A stretch of DNA of 64,000 nt, from positions 9,176,001-9,240,000 of the forward strand of contig NZ_JAUSZM010000003.1 in the NCBI RefSeq assembly GCF_030817655.1, written 5' to 3'. The translations under genes were made by a program, and so were the position numbers. The notes below the pieces were generated by a model. The model saw only the letters and a list, made by a program, of their open reading frames with translations. It did not search any database and was not told the origin of the DNA. Source of the stretch: Streptomyces sp. V4I2 (GTDB lineage Bacteria > Actinomycetota > Actinomycetes > Streptomycetales > Streptomycetaceae). This document shows positions 50,309 to 59,340 of the stretch, piece by piece. Each line of letters starts with the position of its first letter. Within the stretch, counting starts at the first letter, position 1.

Positions 50309-51157
50309 ATGACGAAGGATCAGTTGCTCACCCGGCTGCTCACCCGGCGCCGGGCGTTGCTCGCCGGCGCCGCGGCCTGCGCGGCGGCAGGCACGGCCGG
50401 AGTGCTGGCGGCGGTCACCGGCGAGGAGCCGGTCCGGCCCGCGGCCCCCGCCGCCGGCCTCCCGGCCCGCCGCGCGCTCACGCCCTCCGCCTACCGCCTC
50501 CAGCCCCTGACCGGCTACGGCCCGCCACGGACCGCCTCCCACCGGAGCCTGGTACGGCACGAGCCGCTCCTGCGCGTGTCCGGGCGCGGCCGCTCCATGG
50601 TGCTGACCTTCGACGACGGGCCCGACCCCCGCTACACCCCGGACATCCTGGACACCCTGGCGGAGTACGAGGTCCGCGCGATGTTCTTCGTGTGCGGGGA
50701 GATGGCGGCCGACAATCCGGACCTGCTGGCCCGCATGGCCGACGAGGGACACGCCGTCGGCAACCACACCTGGTCCCACCCGCTGCTCACCCGCCTGAGC
50801 CGCGGGCGGATCCGCTCGGAGATGGAACGCACCTGCGACGTCATCGAGAAGGCGTACGGCGAGCGGCCCGTGTGGTTCCGCGCACCCTACGGAGCCTGGA
50901 ACCGCGCCGCTTTCCAACTCGGCGCCGAACTCGGCATGGAACCGCTGGCCTGGACCGTCGACACCCTCGACTGGACCACCCCCGGCACCCGGAGGATCGT
51001 CAAACGCGTGGAGCACGGCGCCGCCCCCGGGGTCGTGGTGCTCTCGCACGACGCCGGGGGCGACCGCACCCAGAGTGTCAGAGCGCTGCGCGACTATCTG
51101 CCGAATCTGCTGGATTCCGGCTACCACATCACCGTCCCGCGGCGGCAGCACACCTGA
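50309..51157 (+). CDS. Secreted polysaccharide deacetylase (NodB/CE4)
   Basis: The 282-residue protein begins with a twin-arginine-like signal (LTRRRALLAGAAACAAAG). The CE4 motifs are complete: LTFDDGPDPRY (catalytic Asp pair), GNHTWSHPLL (metal His-x3-His), WFRAPYGAWN, WTVDTLDWT and VVLSHDAGGDR. It removes acetyl groups from N-acetylglucosamine polymers such as chitin or peptidoglycan, outside the membrane. The gene faces a sortase gene convergently. Confidence 0.92.
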   Translation: MTKDQLLTRLLTRRRALLAGAAACAAAGTAGVLAAVTGEEPVRPAAPAAGLPARRALTPSAYRLQPLTGYGPPRTASHRSLVRHEPLLRVSGRGRSMVLTFDDGPDPRYTPDILDTLAEYEVRAMFFVCGEMAADNPDLLARMADEGHAVGNHTWSHPLLTRLSRGRIRSEMERTCDVIEKAYGERPVWFRAPYGAWNRAAFQLGAELGMEPLAWTVDTLDWTTPGTRRIVKRVEHGAAPGVVVLSHDAGGDRTQSVRALRDYLPNLLDSGYHITVPRRQHT

Positions 51158-51190
51158 CCGGGCCGCACCGCCCGCCGGGTCGGGGAACGC

Positions 51191-51862
51191 TCAGCGGACC
51201 TCGACCAGGCGGGCGAAGGCGACGACATTACCGTTGTAACCGCTCTGCTTGGAGAAACCGCCGCCGCAGGTGATGACCCGCAATTCGGGGCTGCCCTTGG
51301 AACCGTAGACACGGTCGCCGGGGAAGTTGTTCTTCTCGAACACCTCGATGCCGTAGATCTCGAACACGGCCGTCTTTCCGTCCGTGCGCGCGATCTCGAC
51401 GGCATTTCCCTTTTTCAGGGCTCCGAGTCCGTAGAACACGGCGGGGCCCTGCTGGTTGTCGACGTGGCCGACGACGACCGCGGTGCCCTTCTCGCCGGGG
51501 GAGACGCCGCCGGTGAACCAGCCGGCCAGGTTCGGGTCCTCCGGCGGTGGCGCGGCCACCCAGCCGTCCGCGTCCAGACCCACCGGGATGACCGGCGCGT
51601 CGACCTGGATAGCGGGGAGCCTGACCCGGTCGGGGATGGAGTACGGCAGCGGCTCGGGTGCCGCGGCGAAGGTGCCGCCGGGCAGCCGGCTGTCCGCCGC
51701 GGCCGCCGACGCGGGCTGCGGCGGCCCGACGTCGAACTCCCCCGAACCATTGCGAATGAGCGCGAGGCCGGTCAGCAGAACAAGCGCTATCACGCCCCAG
51801 GGAGCACGCTTCTTGCGCCGCTCCTCCTCTTCGGCCAATTCGGCCAGCTCGGACGCAGACAT
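51191..51862 (-). CDS. Class F-like sortase
   Basis: The 223-residue protein starts at 51862 after GAGGGGAAG. It has a cytoplasmic charged N-terminus (ELAEEEERRKKR), one membrane anchor (APWGVIALVLLTGLALI), a linker and the sortase beta-barrel: VRLPAIQVDAPVIPVGLDADGWV, TAVVVGHVDNQQGP with catalytic His, LRVITCGGGF with catalytic Cys and a C-terminal basic region. Actinobacterial class F enzymes of this form are usually not next to pilin genes. Two small wall-type proteins follow on the plus and minus strands but lack LPxTG, so its substrates are probably elsewhere. Confidence 0.9.
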   Translation of the reverse strand: MSASELAELAEEEERRKKRAPWGVIALVLLTGLALIRNGSGEFDVGPPQPASAAAADSRLPGGTFAAAPEPLPYSIPDRVRLPAIQVDAPVIPVGLDADGWVAAPPPEDPNLAGWFTGGVSPGEKGTAVVVGHVDNQQGPAVFYGLGALKKGNAVEIARTDGKTAVFEIYGIEVFEKNNFPGDRVYGSKGSPELRVITCGGGFSKQSGYNGNVVAFARLVEVR

Positions 51863-52195
51863 TCGACTTCCCCTCTCGACGCGGCCGTCGCCACGTCTGT
51901 TCGCGCATACGAGAACGCTAAGTGCCGCGCGCGAAACCGGCGACGGGACGGACGCGAACGGGTGGCCCGCGCAGCCCTTGGTGCGCCATCCGAGTTGCCG
52001 CGGAAAGGAATTTTCTGACGGTCCGTGACCTGCGGTGATATCCGATTGTGTGCTTGTCGCTCGGCGTGTCCGCTCACCAGGACGGACCATTCCCGAAATG
52101 CGGGTCCGCGCACGGCATCTGAGGGTCTGTCTGGGAGGCGTTTTCTCGCCGATCGACCGGGGACGGTTCCCGGGGCGCCTCCCGCGGAGGATCAC
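51863..52195. other. Divergent promoter region between sortase and surface-protein genes
   Basis: No gene is supported. The sequence holds two back-to-back promoters; an AT-richer stretch with GGAATTTT at about 52006-52014 and GATATCCGATTGTG at 52036-52049 is a plausible part for the plus-strand gene. A GGAGG ribosome site precedes the ATG at 52196. Confidence 0.35.
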
Positions 52196-52693
52196 ATGCG
52201 TACTACTCGTGCCCTGGCGGCCGCAGGCGCCGCCGTCGCCGCTCTCGGGCTCGCCGCCCCCGCGGCCGTCGCCCGGGACGGCATGGGCGTCGGCCCCAGC
52301 AACATCGTCGCCCTGCCCAGCGTCATCGCCCGCGGCGGGCAGCTGACCGTCACCGTCGACAACTGCCCCACCGGCGGCACCATGACCTCGGACGCGTTCC
52401 CGAGCACAACGCTCAAGCCGATCCACGGCGCCAACCAGACGGCGAAGGGAACCGCGACGATCAACAACAACGCCCGCCCCGGCTCGCACAGCATCACGGT
52501 CAACTGCAACGGCCAGACGCTGACGAACCCGGTCGCCTTCACCGTCATCGGTGGTGTCCAGGGCGGTATCGGCGGCAGCAGCTCCACCGGGGCGACCCCG
52601 ACCGACATCGCCATCGGCGGCGGGCTCGTGGCCGCGGCCGTCGTCGGCGGCGGGGTGTTCTGGATGCGCCGCCGGTCCGAGAAGCGGATCTGA
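52196..52693 (+). CDS. Small secreted protein with C-terminal membrane anchor
   Basis: The 165-residue product starts MRTTRALAAAGAAVAALGLA with a signal peptide cleaved near AAVARDG. The mature part is a beta-rich Ig-like domain with two Cys (LTVTVDNCPTGGTMTSDAF and HSITVNCNGQTL). It ends in a glycine linker, a hydrophobic helix (GGGLVAAAVVGGGVFW) and RRRSEKR, so it is fixed in the membrane with the domain outside. This looks like a sortase substrate, but no LPxTG or LAxTG precedes the helix. A related protein is encoded at 52832-53347. Confidence 0.75.
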   Translation: MRTTRALAAAGAAVAALGLAAPAAVARDGMGVGPSNIVALPSVIARGGQLTVTVDNCPTGGTMTSDAFPSTTLKPIHGANQTAKGTATINNNARPGSHSITVNCNGQTLTNPVAFTVIGGVQGGIGGSSSTGATPTDIAIGGGLVAAAVVGGGVFWMRRRSEKRI

Positions 52694-52753
52694 CGCTCCG
52701 CGAGCCCGGCACCTGATCCGGCCTCCCCCCTTCGGAGACAACGGATAGCACGT

Positions 52754-52807
52754 GCGCAGGCCTTCGCCCCGGTCCCTTCTTCAGGGATCCGGGGCGAAGG
52801 CCTGCGC
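52754..52807. terminator. Bidirectional terminator with a 19-bp perfect stem
   Basis: Bases 52754-52772 are exactly complementary to 52789-52807, and TCCC/GGGA extends the stem inside with one bulge. It sits between two converging surface-protein genes and can stop both. Confidence 0.85.
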
Positions 52808-52831
52808 GGATGACGCGGACGGGCGGTGCGG

Positions 52832-53347
52832 TCAGGCGCCGTCCTCGTCGGTGCGGCGACGGGAGAAGTGGTACGCCGCCCCGACCGACCCCGCGATGAG
52901 CGCGGCTCCCAGGCCGATCTCCTTGAGGTCGAACCCGGCGAAGCTGCCGCCCTCACCGGCGTGCACACCCCGGCTCGGGTGCACCGGCACCGGAGTCGGC
53001 GGGACCGGGCGGTCGCCGGCGATGGTCAGCGTGGCGTTCTGCCAGAAGGTGCCGCAGTGGAACGTCACCTCGTACAGGGCGCCCGGTTTGGCGTCCCAGT
53101 CGACCATGGCCGTGGCCGACGTCTGGCCCCTGCGGATGGTGACGTCGTCGAAGACGCCGGAGGTGACGAGCACGTCCTGGTCGCAGCCGGTCGCCCGCAG
53201 GGCCACCTGTCCGCCGGCCGCGATGGTCGAGGGCAGGACGGCGACCCGGAAGCCGGAGCTCTCGGCGCTCGCCTGGGCGACGCAGCCGGTGACGGTCAGG
53301 GCGCTCACGCCCAGCAGTGCGGCCGAAGCGACGCGTATCGCGCGCAT
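52832..53347 (-). CDS. Surface lipoprotein with Ig-like domain and C-terminal anchor
   Basis: The 171-residue product starts at 53347 behind GGAGGATT. The signal ends in LTVTGCVAQ, a lipobox. The mature part parallels the neighbour at 52196 in layout: a beta domain with two Cys (GQVALRATGCDQDVLVTSG and YEVTFHCGTFW), a Pro-rich linker, a hydrophobic helix (IGLGAALIAGSVGAAYHF) and a basic-acidic tail (SRRRTDEDGA). It would be tied to the membrane at both ends. No sorting motif is visible. Function unknown. Confidence 0.75.
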   Translation of the reverse strand: MRAIRVASAALLGVSALTVTGCVAQASAESSGFRVAVLPSTIAAGGQVALRATGCDQDVLVTSGVFDDVTIRRGQTSATAMVDWDAKPGALYEVTFHCGTFWQNATLTIAGDRPVPPTPVPVHPSRGVHAGEGGSFAGFDLKEIGLGAALIAGSVGAAYHFSRRRTDEDGA

Positions 53348-53590
53348 GATGAATCCTCCGGGTCCCCGAGGAGCAGGCGCGGACCTTTTCCGCTTGCGCC
53401 GGAAATGCACCTCGATGACCGAAACGCTAGGAACAGGTGTGCGTCTTGGCGATCGCAGTCGCGCGAATGGGGCAAGCGTGTGGGCCGCTCGGGCTACCGC
53501 GTTCCTGCGGCCGGGGGACGGCGGCGGCGTGCCGGGCGCTCCCCCGGCCGACTCTGTGGTGAGGACCTGTCGGCGGGCGTGACGGTGCCG

Positions 53591-54355
53591 TCAGCCCTTG
53601 ATGCCCGGGAAGAGGCTCAGGAACGGGTCGGCCGACGCGGTGATGCCCCGGCTGTAGGGCGCGTCGAAGTCCCAGATCAGGAAGAGCAGGAAGGCGATCA
53701 GCGCGGAGAACAGCCCGGCGAGGACCAGCTCGCGTGCCGTACGCCGGATCTGCAGCGCGAAGATCATCCCGATCGTGACGACACCGCCGCCGATCAGTCC
53801 GAACCACACCACGCCCGGCATGGTGGGCGCGGCCGAGTCCGCCCGGGCGTTGCGCGCCTGGTCCGCGGCGGCCATCTGGTCGAGGACCGGCTGGTAGGCC
53901 TGGGCCTCGAAGTCGGTCTTCGGCTGGTAGTCGGTGACGTCCGCGCGGACCTGCTGCAGGAGCTGGGTGCCCCGCTCGGTGACCTGACCCTTGTCGGCCA
54001 TCCACTCCCACTCGGTGGTGACGACGTGTCCGACATAGGCGTTGACATCGCCCCGAATACGGTCACGGGCGTCGGCCGGATAGACCCGGACCCGCTCCGA
54101 GATCTCGTGCAGCGCCTGCGCCTCCGCCTGGACGTGGTCCTGCGCCGCGCTGCGCGCCTCCCAGACTCCCGCGATGGCCAGACCCAGGACGATGGCGTAC
54201 ACCACGCCGATCCACATCGTCATGTACTCGATGACGTCCGGCGTCTCGCTGGGGTCCTCGTCCTCGGGCGCCCTGCGGTCCCGTACGACGGTGATGACGA
54301 CCACCACGACGCAGGCGGCCAGCATCGCGAGGGTGAGAACAAGCCATTCCGGCAA
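53591..54355 (-). CDS. DUF4239-family membrane protein
   Basis: The 254-residue protein starts at TTG 54355, six bases after GGAGG; no ATG or GTG is available. It has an N-terminal membrane helix, a second near residue 50 (MWIGVVYAIVLGLAIAGVWE), a cytoplasmic helical middle part (VQAEAQALHEISERVRVYP and EWEWMADKGQV) and two more helices near the end (VVWFGLIGGGVVTIGMIFAL, LFSALIAFLLFLIWDF). This fits DUF4239, which is bestrophin-like; ion conduction is possible but unproven. Confidence 0.8.
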   Translation of the reverse strand: MPEWLVLTLAMLAACVVVVVITVVRDRRAPEDEDPSETPDVIEYMTMWIGVVYAIVLGLAIAGVWEARSAAQDHVQAEAQALHEISERVRVYPADARDRIRGDVNAYVGHVVTTEWEWMADKGQVTERGTQLLQQVRADVTDYQPKTDFEAQAYQPVLDQMAAADQARNARADSAAPTMPGVVWFGLIGGGVVTIGMIFALQIRRTARELVLAGLFSALIAFLLFLIWDFDAPYSRGITASADPFLSLFPGIKG

Positions 54356-54376
54356 CGGGTGCCTCCATGATCAGTA

Positions 54377-55000
54377 CTAGCGCGGCCGCAGGGCGGCGAC
54401 GGCGATCACCGCGGGGACGGTGATGAGCAGGACGTAGGTGACCGGCGACGTGGCGCCGTGGGCCGTTCGTTCGCGGGGGTGGCGCGCCGTGTACCGCGGA
54501 TAGGTGACCGGAGCGGCGGAGGGGCGCTCAGTGGGCTTCGCCGACGGAGTGGGAGTGGGGGACGGGGGCGGCGGAGGCGGGGGCGGGGGCGGAGTCGGTG
54601 TGGGGGTCGGTTGCGGACGGGGTGGCGCCGGCTGCGGTGCCGGTGGTGGCGCCGGCGGCGGCTCGGGCGTCGGGGTCGGCTTCGGCGGCGTGGGTGCCGG
54701 AGTGGGCGTGGGCTTCGGTGGAGTCGGGGTGGGCGTAGGAGTGGGGGTGGGCGTGGGTGTGAGGGTCGGGCACGGCGGAGGGGGAGGCGGTGGGCAGGCC
54801 GGGGGAGTCGGCCAGGTGAGGCCGCCGGCGACCGCCACCGCCTGCGTGCCGCCCGGCCCCGTCGAGGCGGAGGCGCAGGCGTCGGCCACGGCCACCTCGG
54901 CCGGGGCGCCCACGAGCAGCCACGTCAGTGCCAACAGGGCAAACGCCCGTATGGCAGGGGCGGGTTGGGTCGGTTCGGGTCGATGCACGACGGAGATCAT
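54377..55000 (-). CDS. Secreted proline-rich protein with C-terminal membrane helix
   Basis: From the ATG at 55000 (MISVVHRPEPTQPAPAIRAF) a 207-residue product has a hydrophobic export segment (AFALLALTWLLVGAPAEVAV), two Cys and then about 100 residues of Pro-Thr repeats (PTPTPTP, PKPTPTPA). A final hydrophobic helix (VTYVLLITVPAVIAVAALR) ends in Arg. It would span the wall as an extended rod. The reverse strand is open because of composition. Start confidence is low since the ribosome site is weak. The DUF4239 gene follows 21 bases downstream. Confidence 0.6.
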   Translation of the reverse strand: MISVVHRPEPTQPAPAIRAFALLALTWLLVGAPAEVAVADACASASTGPGGTQAVAVAGGLTWPTPPACPPPPPPPCPTLTPTPTPTPTPTPTPPKPTPTPAPTPPKPTPTPEPPPAPPPAPQPAPPRPQPTPTPTPPPPPPPPPPSPTPTPSAKPTERPSAAPVTYPRYTARHPRERTAHGATSPVTYVLLITVPAVIAVAALRPR

Positions 55001-55188
55001 GAGGCCTGGCGGGCCCTGGCACGCCCGGCCACGAGGGGATTGCCCCGAAAGAGGGAACCCCGGAGTCACAGGTTTCGAAAAGAAATGTTCGAGGCGTTTG
55101 AACACAACCGTGGGCCCCGTGCGTACCCATGGTCGTGCAGCGGCGCAGCAGGGCGTTGCAACACCTTTGAAAGTATGGGGAGTTGACG

Positions 55189-56163
55189 ATGAAGACCTCC
55201 TGGCGGAGCGCCTCACTCGTGGCGAGCGCTGCGGCCGTGCTGGCGCTGACGACCGCGTGCGGCCAGGAAGGCGGCACACCGTCGACCGGCAGCCAGAACG
55301 TCGGCGCGACGGCCGCGGCGGGCGACTACACCGTGGGCGGCATCGGTACCGGTACCGCTTCCGGCACGAGCGCTCCGGAGGCCGGGCAGGGCGCAGCGGC
55401 CCAGGCGTCCACCGCGGGCGAACTGAACGTGTCCACCAACGCGGAACTCGGCAGCGTGCTGACCGACAGCGCGGGCCTGACCCTCTATCGCTTCGACGAG
55501 GACACGGCCGAACCGCCGAAGTCCAACTGCAACGGCGACTGTGCCACCGCCTGGCCGCCGGTTCCCGCGGACGACGCGGAGGCCGGCTCCGGTGTCGACG
55601 CGGCGCAGCTCGGCGAGGTCACCCGCGCCGACGGCACCAAGCAGCTGACCATCGGCGGCTGGCCGGCGTACCGCTACGCGAAGGACACCAAGGCCGGCGA
55701 CGTCGCCGGGCAGGGCGTGGGCGGCAAGTGGTACGCGCTGGCCCCCGACGGCAAGAAGGCGAAGAACGTCGCCGCCGACCTGCCTGGGCTGTCGACGCGC
55801 AAGGACGCCAAGCTCGGTGAGATCGTCATCGACAAGAACGGCCACACGGTCTACCGCTTCATGAAGGACACGCAGTGGCCGATGTCCACCAAGTGCACCG
55901 GCGACTGCCTGGACAAGTGGCCCGTCGTCGCACCGGTTGACGCGAACGACACCAAGGGCATCGATCTGCAGGGATCCACGCCCAACCGGGGCTATGTGGT
56001 CTTCGACCGCCCCGACGGCATCAAGCAGCAGTCCATCGACTGCGTGCCGATCTACACCTTCGCCGGTGACAAGAAGCCCGGTGACACCAACGGCCAGGGC
56101 GTCGGCGGCACCTGGTACGCCGTGGCACCCGACGGCAAGCCGGTCGGAGCGCCCGAGCAGTAG
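55189..56163 (+). CDS. SCO0930-type lipoprotein with Lipoprotein_15 repeats
   Basis: The 324-residue product starts MKTSWRSASLVASAAAVLAL and has its likely lipid-bearing Cys in TTACGQ. It carries repeats of the secreted-repeat family PF03640: LTLYRFDEDTAEPPKSNCNG and CATAWPPV, then HTVYRFMKDTQWPMSTKCTG and CLDKWPVV, and between and after them WPAYRYAKDTKAGDVAGQGV and VPIYTFAGDKKPGDTNGQGV. Each pair has a conserved C-x3-C. The function is unknown. By memory the S. coelicolor homologue is SCO0930, two genes from rmdA, and the same order holds here. A strong terminator follows. Confidence 0.88.
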   Translation: MKTSWRSASLVASAAAVLALTTACGQEGGTPSTGSQNVGATAAAGDYTVGGIGTGTASGTSAPEAGQGAAAQASTAGELNVSTNAELGSVLTDSAGLTLYRFDEDTAEPPKSNCNGDCATAWPPVPADDAEAGSGVDAAQLGEVTRADGTKQLTIGGWPAYRYAKDTKAGDVAGQGVGGKWYALAPDGKKAKNVAADLPGLSTRKDAKLGEIVIDKNGHTVYRFMKDTQWPMSTKCTGDCLDKWPVVAPVDANDTKGIDLQGSTPNRGYVVFDRPDGIKQQSIDCVPIYTFAGDKKPGDTNGQGVGGTWYAVAPDGKPVGAPEQ

Positions 56164-56180
56164 AAACGGCGTATCCGATC

Positions 56181-56225
56181 AACCGGTCCGCCCCCTCCGC
56201 GCCGCACGGAGGGGGCGGACCGGTT
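56181..56225 (+). terminator. Strong terminator after the SCO0930-like gene
   Basis: Bases 56181-56199 pair perfectly with 56207-56225 (19 bp) around a seven-base loop, 17 bases after the stop codon. Confidence 0.9.
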
Positions 56226-56395
56226 TGCCGTCGTTCACCGCACTTTTCGTGACGGATGCGGCGGGGCATCAATTCGGCACGTGCCGCAGGCAGTGACCGG
56301 GAACGGACGGTCAATTTCCGTTTCTGCTCGCTCCATTGGCGGGCGATCAGTAGCCTCTGCTCGAACACCGGATCGCCTACGCCTTGGAGAGATAG

Positions 56396-57208
56396 ATGGA
56401 GCGTCCCGCCTGGGCCCCACGAAGCATCGACATCTCGGTGCCGAGCGTTTCGCGCATCTACGACTACTACCTGGGCGGTTCGCACAACTTCGAGGTCGAC
56501 CGGGAAGCGGCCCGCAAGGCCATGGAGTTCATGCCGGGTCTGCCCAAGATCATGCAGGCGAACCGGGCGTTCATGCGCCGCGCGGTGAGCTTCGCCGTCG
56601 ACGAGGGCATCACCCAGTTCCTGGACATCGGCTCGGGCATCCCGACCTTCGGAAGCGTCCACGAGGTGGCCCAGGCGGCGTGTGGCGACGCGCACGTGGT
56701 GTACGTCGACCACGACCCGGTGGCGGTGGCGCACAGCGAGGCGGTCCTCGCGGGCAACGAGGGCGCGGGCGTGGTCGCGGCCGACTTCCGCAAGCCCCAG
56801 GAGATCCTCGCGAGCCCCGAAGTACAGCGGCTGATCGACCTGAACCGGCCAGTGGCGCTGCTTCTCGTTGCCATACTGCACTTCGTGGAAGACGCGGACG
56901 ACCCGTACACAGCGGTGGCCGAACTGCGCGACGCGCTCGCGCCCGGCAGCCTGCTGCTCCTGACGCATGCCTCGTACGAGGGAATCCCGTTGCCGGCGGA
57001 ACGGGCGGAGGGCGCGGTGGACGTGTACAAGGACATTCGCAATCCGCTGATCATGCGCTCGCGCGAGGAGATCGCGCGGTTCTTCGAGGGGTACGACATG
57101 GTGGAGCCCGGACTCGTGGCGATGCCGCACTGGCGGCCGGACACCGCACCGGAGGACGAGGATCCGTACGCGTTCTCCGGGTTCGCGGGCGTGGGGCGTA
57201 CAGCGTGA
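56396..57208 (+). CDS. SAM-dependent methyltransferase (Methyltransf_19/DUF574)
   Basis: The 270-residue protein begins MERPAWAPRSIDISVPSVSR, with the family hallmark RIYDYYLGGSHNFEVDREAA, the SAM site FLDIGSGIPTFGSVHEVAQ, VVYVDHDPVAVAHSEAVL and ALLLVAILHFVEDADDPY. This family is greatly expanded in Streptomyces; substrates are unknown. The rmdA-like gene starts within its stop codon (GTGA), so the two are co-translated, which hints at a shared task. Confidence 0.92.
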   Translation: MERPAWAPRSIDISVPSVSRIYDYYLGGSHNFEVDREAARKAMEFMPGLPKIMQANRAFMRRAVSFAVDEGITQFLDIGSGIPTFGSVHEVAQAACGDAHVVYVDHDPVAVAHSEAVLAGNEGAGVVAADFRKPQEILASPEVQRLIDLNRPVALLLVAILHFVEDADDPYTAVAELRDALAPGSLLLLTHASYEGIPLPAERAEGAVDVYKDIRNPLIMRSREEIARFFEGYDMVEPGLVAMPHWRPDTAPEDEDPYAFSGFAGVGRTA

Positions 57209-59340
57209 GCGCGGAACCGGACGGGCCCGAGGACAGACTGCGGCGGTTCGCGACGATCTGGAGCCGGGCCGTGTTCCCGGTGACCTCGACGTCCGCGACC
57301 CGGCCCGAGTTCGAACAGCAACTGCTGCCGCTGGCCCGGCGGTTGAGCGAGGCGCTCAAGGCCAGGACCTACGACGCGGACGAGGCGAAGGCGGTGGGCG
57401 CCGCCCTGGTCTCCGTGCACTGCACCGACCCGGAGGCGCTGAGCCGCACCCTGGACTGCGTGGACGCCTACCTGGTCCTCTACTGCGGCGAGGACGGCGT
57501 CCAGGAGGATCTGCGGGCGCGCGCCGCGCGGCTGCAGCACGCCATGGCCGCCGGGTTCGCCCAGGCGCTGCGCGAGCGGACGCTGGCCGAGCAGGAGGCC
57601 ATCGCGCAGGCGGCGTTGCAGGCGCAGGGCGTGGTCGCCCAGGCGCTGCACGCGACCGAGGCCCGTTTCCGCGCGGTGTTCGAGGGTGCGGCCATAGGCA
57701 TCGGCATGGCCGACCTCGAAGGCAACGTCCTCCAGGTCAACGGAGCGCTGCTGCGCATGTTCGGCGTCTCCGAACAGACCATGCGTGACCGCAACGTCAT
57801 GGAGTGGACGCACGCCGAGGACGCCCCCCAGACCTGGAAGCTCTACGAGGAACTCGTCCGCGGCGACCGCGAGCACTACCACACGGAGAAGGCCTTCCAC
57901 CGCCCCGACGGAACGGTCCTGTGGACCAACCTGACGGTCTCCCTGCTGCGCGACGCCGACGGCAACCCGCAGTACCAGCTGGCCCTCATGGAGGACACCA
58001 CCGAGCGCCGCCTGCTCAACCTGCGGCTGCGCTACGAGGCCACCCACGACGCGCTCACCGGCCTGCCCAACCGCACCTTCTTCTTCGAGCGCCTGGAGAA
58101 GGCACTGGGCGCCGGGAAGGGCCAGCGGTTCGGGCTGTGCTACCTCGATCTCGACGGCTTCAAGACCATCAACGACAGCCTCGGGCACGCGGCCGGCGAC
58201 CGGCTGCTCGTCGAGGTCGCCGACCGGCTGCAGTCCTGCGCGACCGCGCCCGGCGAGATGGTCGCCCGGCTCGGCGGCGACGAGTTCGTGGCGCTGACCA
58301 CCGGGCCCGACACCGAGCGCGAGGTCGACGAGCTCGCCGCGCGCATCATGAACGCGATGGTCGCCCCGATCAGCGTCGACGGCCGTGAGCTGACCGTGCG
58401 CGGCAGCATCGGCATCGTCGAGGGCCCGGCGGGGGAGCGCAGCCCGGCGGAGGTGCTGCGCAGTGCCGACATCACCATGTACCGGGCCAAGTCGGCGGGC
58501 GGCAACCGCTTCGAGCTCGCCGACCCGGAGGCCGACGCCCGCGCCATCACCCGGCACGGGCTGACCACGGCGCTGCCGACGGCCCTGGACCGGGGCGAGT
58601 TCTTCATCGAGTACCAGCCGCTGGTCCACCTCGGCGACGGCAGCGTGCGCGGGGCCGAGGCGCTGGTGCGCTGGCTGCATCCGCAGCACGGAGTGCTGGG
58701 GCCCGACCGGTTCATCCCGCTCGCCGAGCACACCGGGCTGATCGTTCCGCTCGGCCGCTGGGTCCTGGAGCAGTCGGTGCGCCAGGCCCGGGAGTGGCGG
58801 GAACGGCACGACGCGGCGGTTCCGATGCGGATCAACGTCAACCTCTCGCCGTGCCAGCTCACTCATCCCGGCCTGGTGCAGGACACCGTCGACATCCTGG
58901 AGCGGATGGGCGTCGAACCCGACGCGCTCTGCCTGGAGGTCACCGAGTCGGCGCTGATCGGCGCCGACGACGATCTGCTGAAGCCGCTGCGGCGGCTCGC
59001 CGAGATGGGCGTCGACATCGCCCTGGACGACTTCGGCACCGGCTACTCGAACCTGGCCAACCTGCGCCGTCTGCCGGTGAGCATCCTCAAGCTGGACCGC
59101 TCCTTCACCCAGAGCATGCAGCAGTTCCCGGCCGACCCCGTCGACCTCAAGATCGTCGAGGGGATCGTCTCCCTCGCCCACAGCCTGAACCTCGCGGTGA
59201 CGGTGGAGGGCGTGGAGACCGGCGCCCAGGCCGAACAACTGCGGATACTGGGCTGCGACACCGCCCAGGGCTGGTACTACGCCCGCCCGGGCCCGCCCGA
59301 GCGGCTGCACGAGCTGGCGCTGGTGGACGCGACGGGCTGA
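57205..59340 (+). CDS. rmdA: PAS-GGDEF-EAL cyclic-di-GMP enzyme, RmdA-like
   Basis: The 711-residue product starts at GTG 57205. Residues 1-145 are an N-terminal helical region, about 150-270 a PAS domain (ARFRAVFEGAAIGIGMADLE), about 280-440 a diguanylate cyclase with the intact active site GGDEF at 357-361, and about 455-705 an EAL phosphodiesterase with EAL at 485-487, NVNLSPCQL and DDFGTGYSNLANLRRLP. Both sites look functional. Domain order, length and neighbours agree with RmdA (SCO0928 by memory), which degrades c-di-GMP and affects aerial hyphae formation through BldD-linked control. The protein is cytosolic; no membrane segment is seen. Confidence 0.88.
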   Translation: MSAEPDGPEDRLRRFATIWSRAVFPVTSTSATRPEFEQQLLPLARRLSEALKARTYDADEAKAVGAALVSVHCTDPEALSRTLDCVDAYLVLYCGEDGVQEDLRARAARLQHAMAAGFAQALRERTLAEQEAIAQAALQAQGVVAQALHATEARFRAVFEGAAIGIGMADLEGNVLQVNGALLRMFGVSEQTMRDRNVMEWTHAEDAPQTWKLYEELVRGDREHYHTEKAFHRPDGTVLWTNLTVSLLRDADGNPQYQLALMEDTTERRLLNLRLRYEATHDALTGLPNRTFFFERLEKALGAGKGQRFGLCYLDLDGFKTINDSLGHAAGDRLLVEVADRLQSCATAPGEMVARLGGDEFVALTTGPDTEREVDELAARIMNAMVAPISVDGRELTVRGSIGIVEGPAGERSPAEVLRSADITMYRAKSAGGNRFELADPEADARAITRHGLTTALPTALDRGEFFIEYQPLVHLGDGSVRGAEALVRWLHPQHGVLGPDRFIPLAEHTGLIVPLGRWVLEQSVRQAREWRERHDAAVPMRINVNLSPCQLTHPGLVQDTVDILERMGVEPDALCLEVTESALIGADDDLLKPLRRLAEMGVDIALDDFGTGYSNLANLRRLPVSILKLDRSFTQSMQQFPADPVDLKIVEGIVSLAHSLNLAVTVEGVETGAQAEQLRILGCDTAQGWYYARPGPPERLHELALVDATG

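Noticed and set aside
54458..55186. Glycine/arginine-rich plus-strand ORFs opposite the proline-rich membrane protein
   Set aside because: Composition artefact; the minus strand alone gives a signal peptide and a C-terminal helix.
56281..57204. N-terminal extension of the rmdA-like protein
   Set aside because: The open frame lies over the methyltransferase gene; the GTG at 57205 in a stop/start overlap is the natural start.
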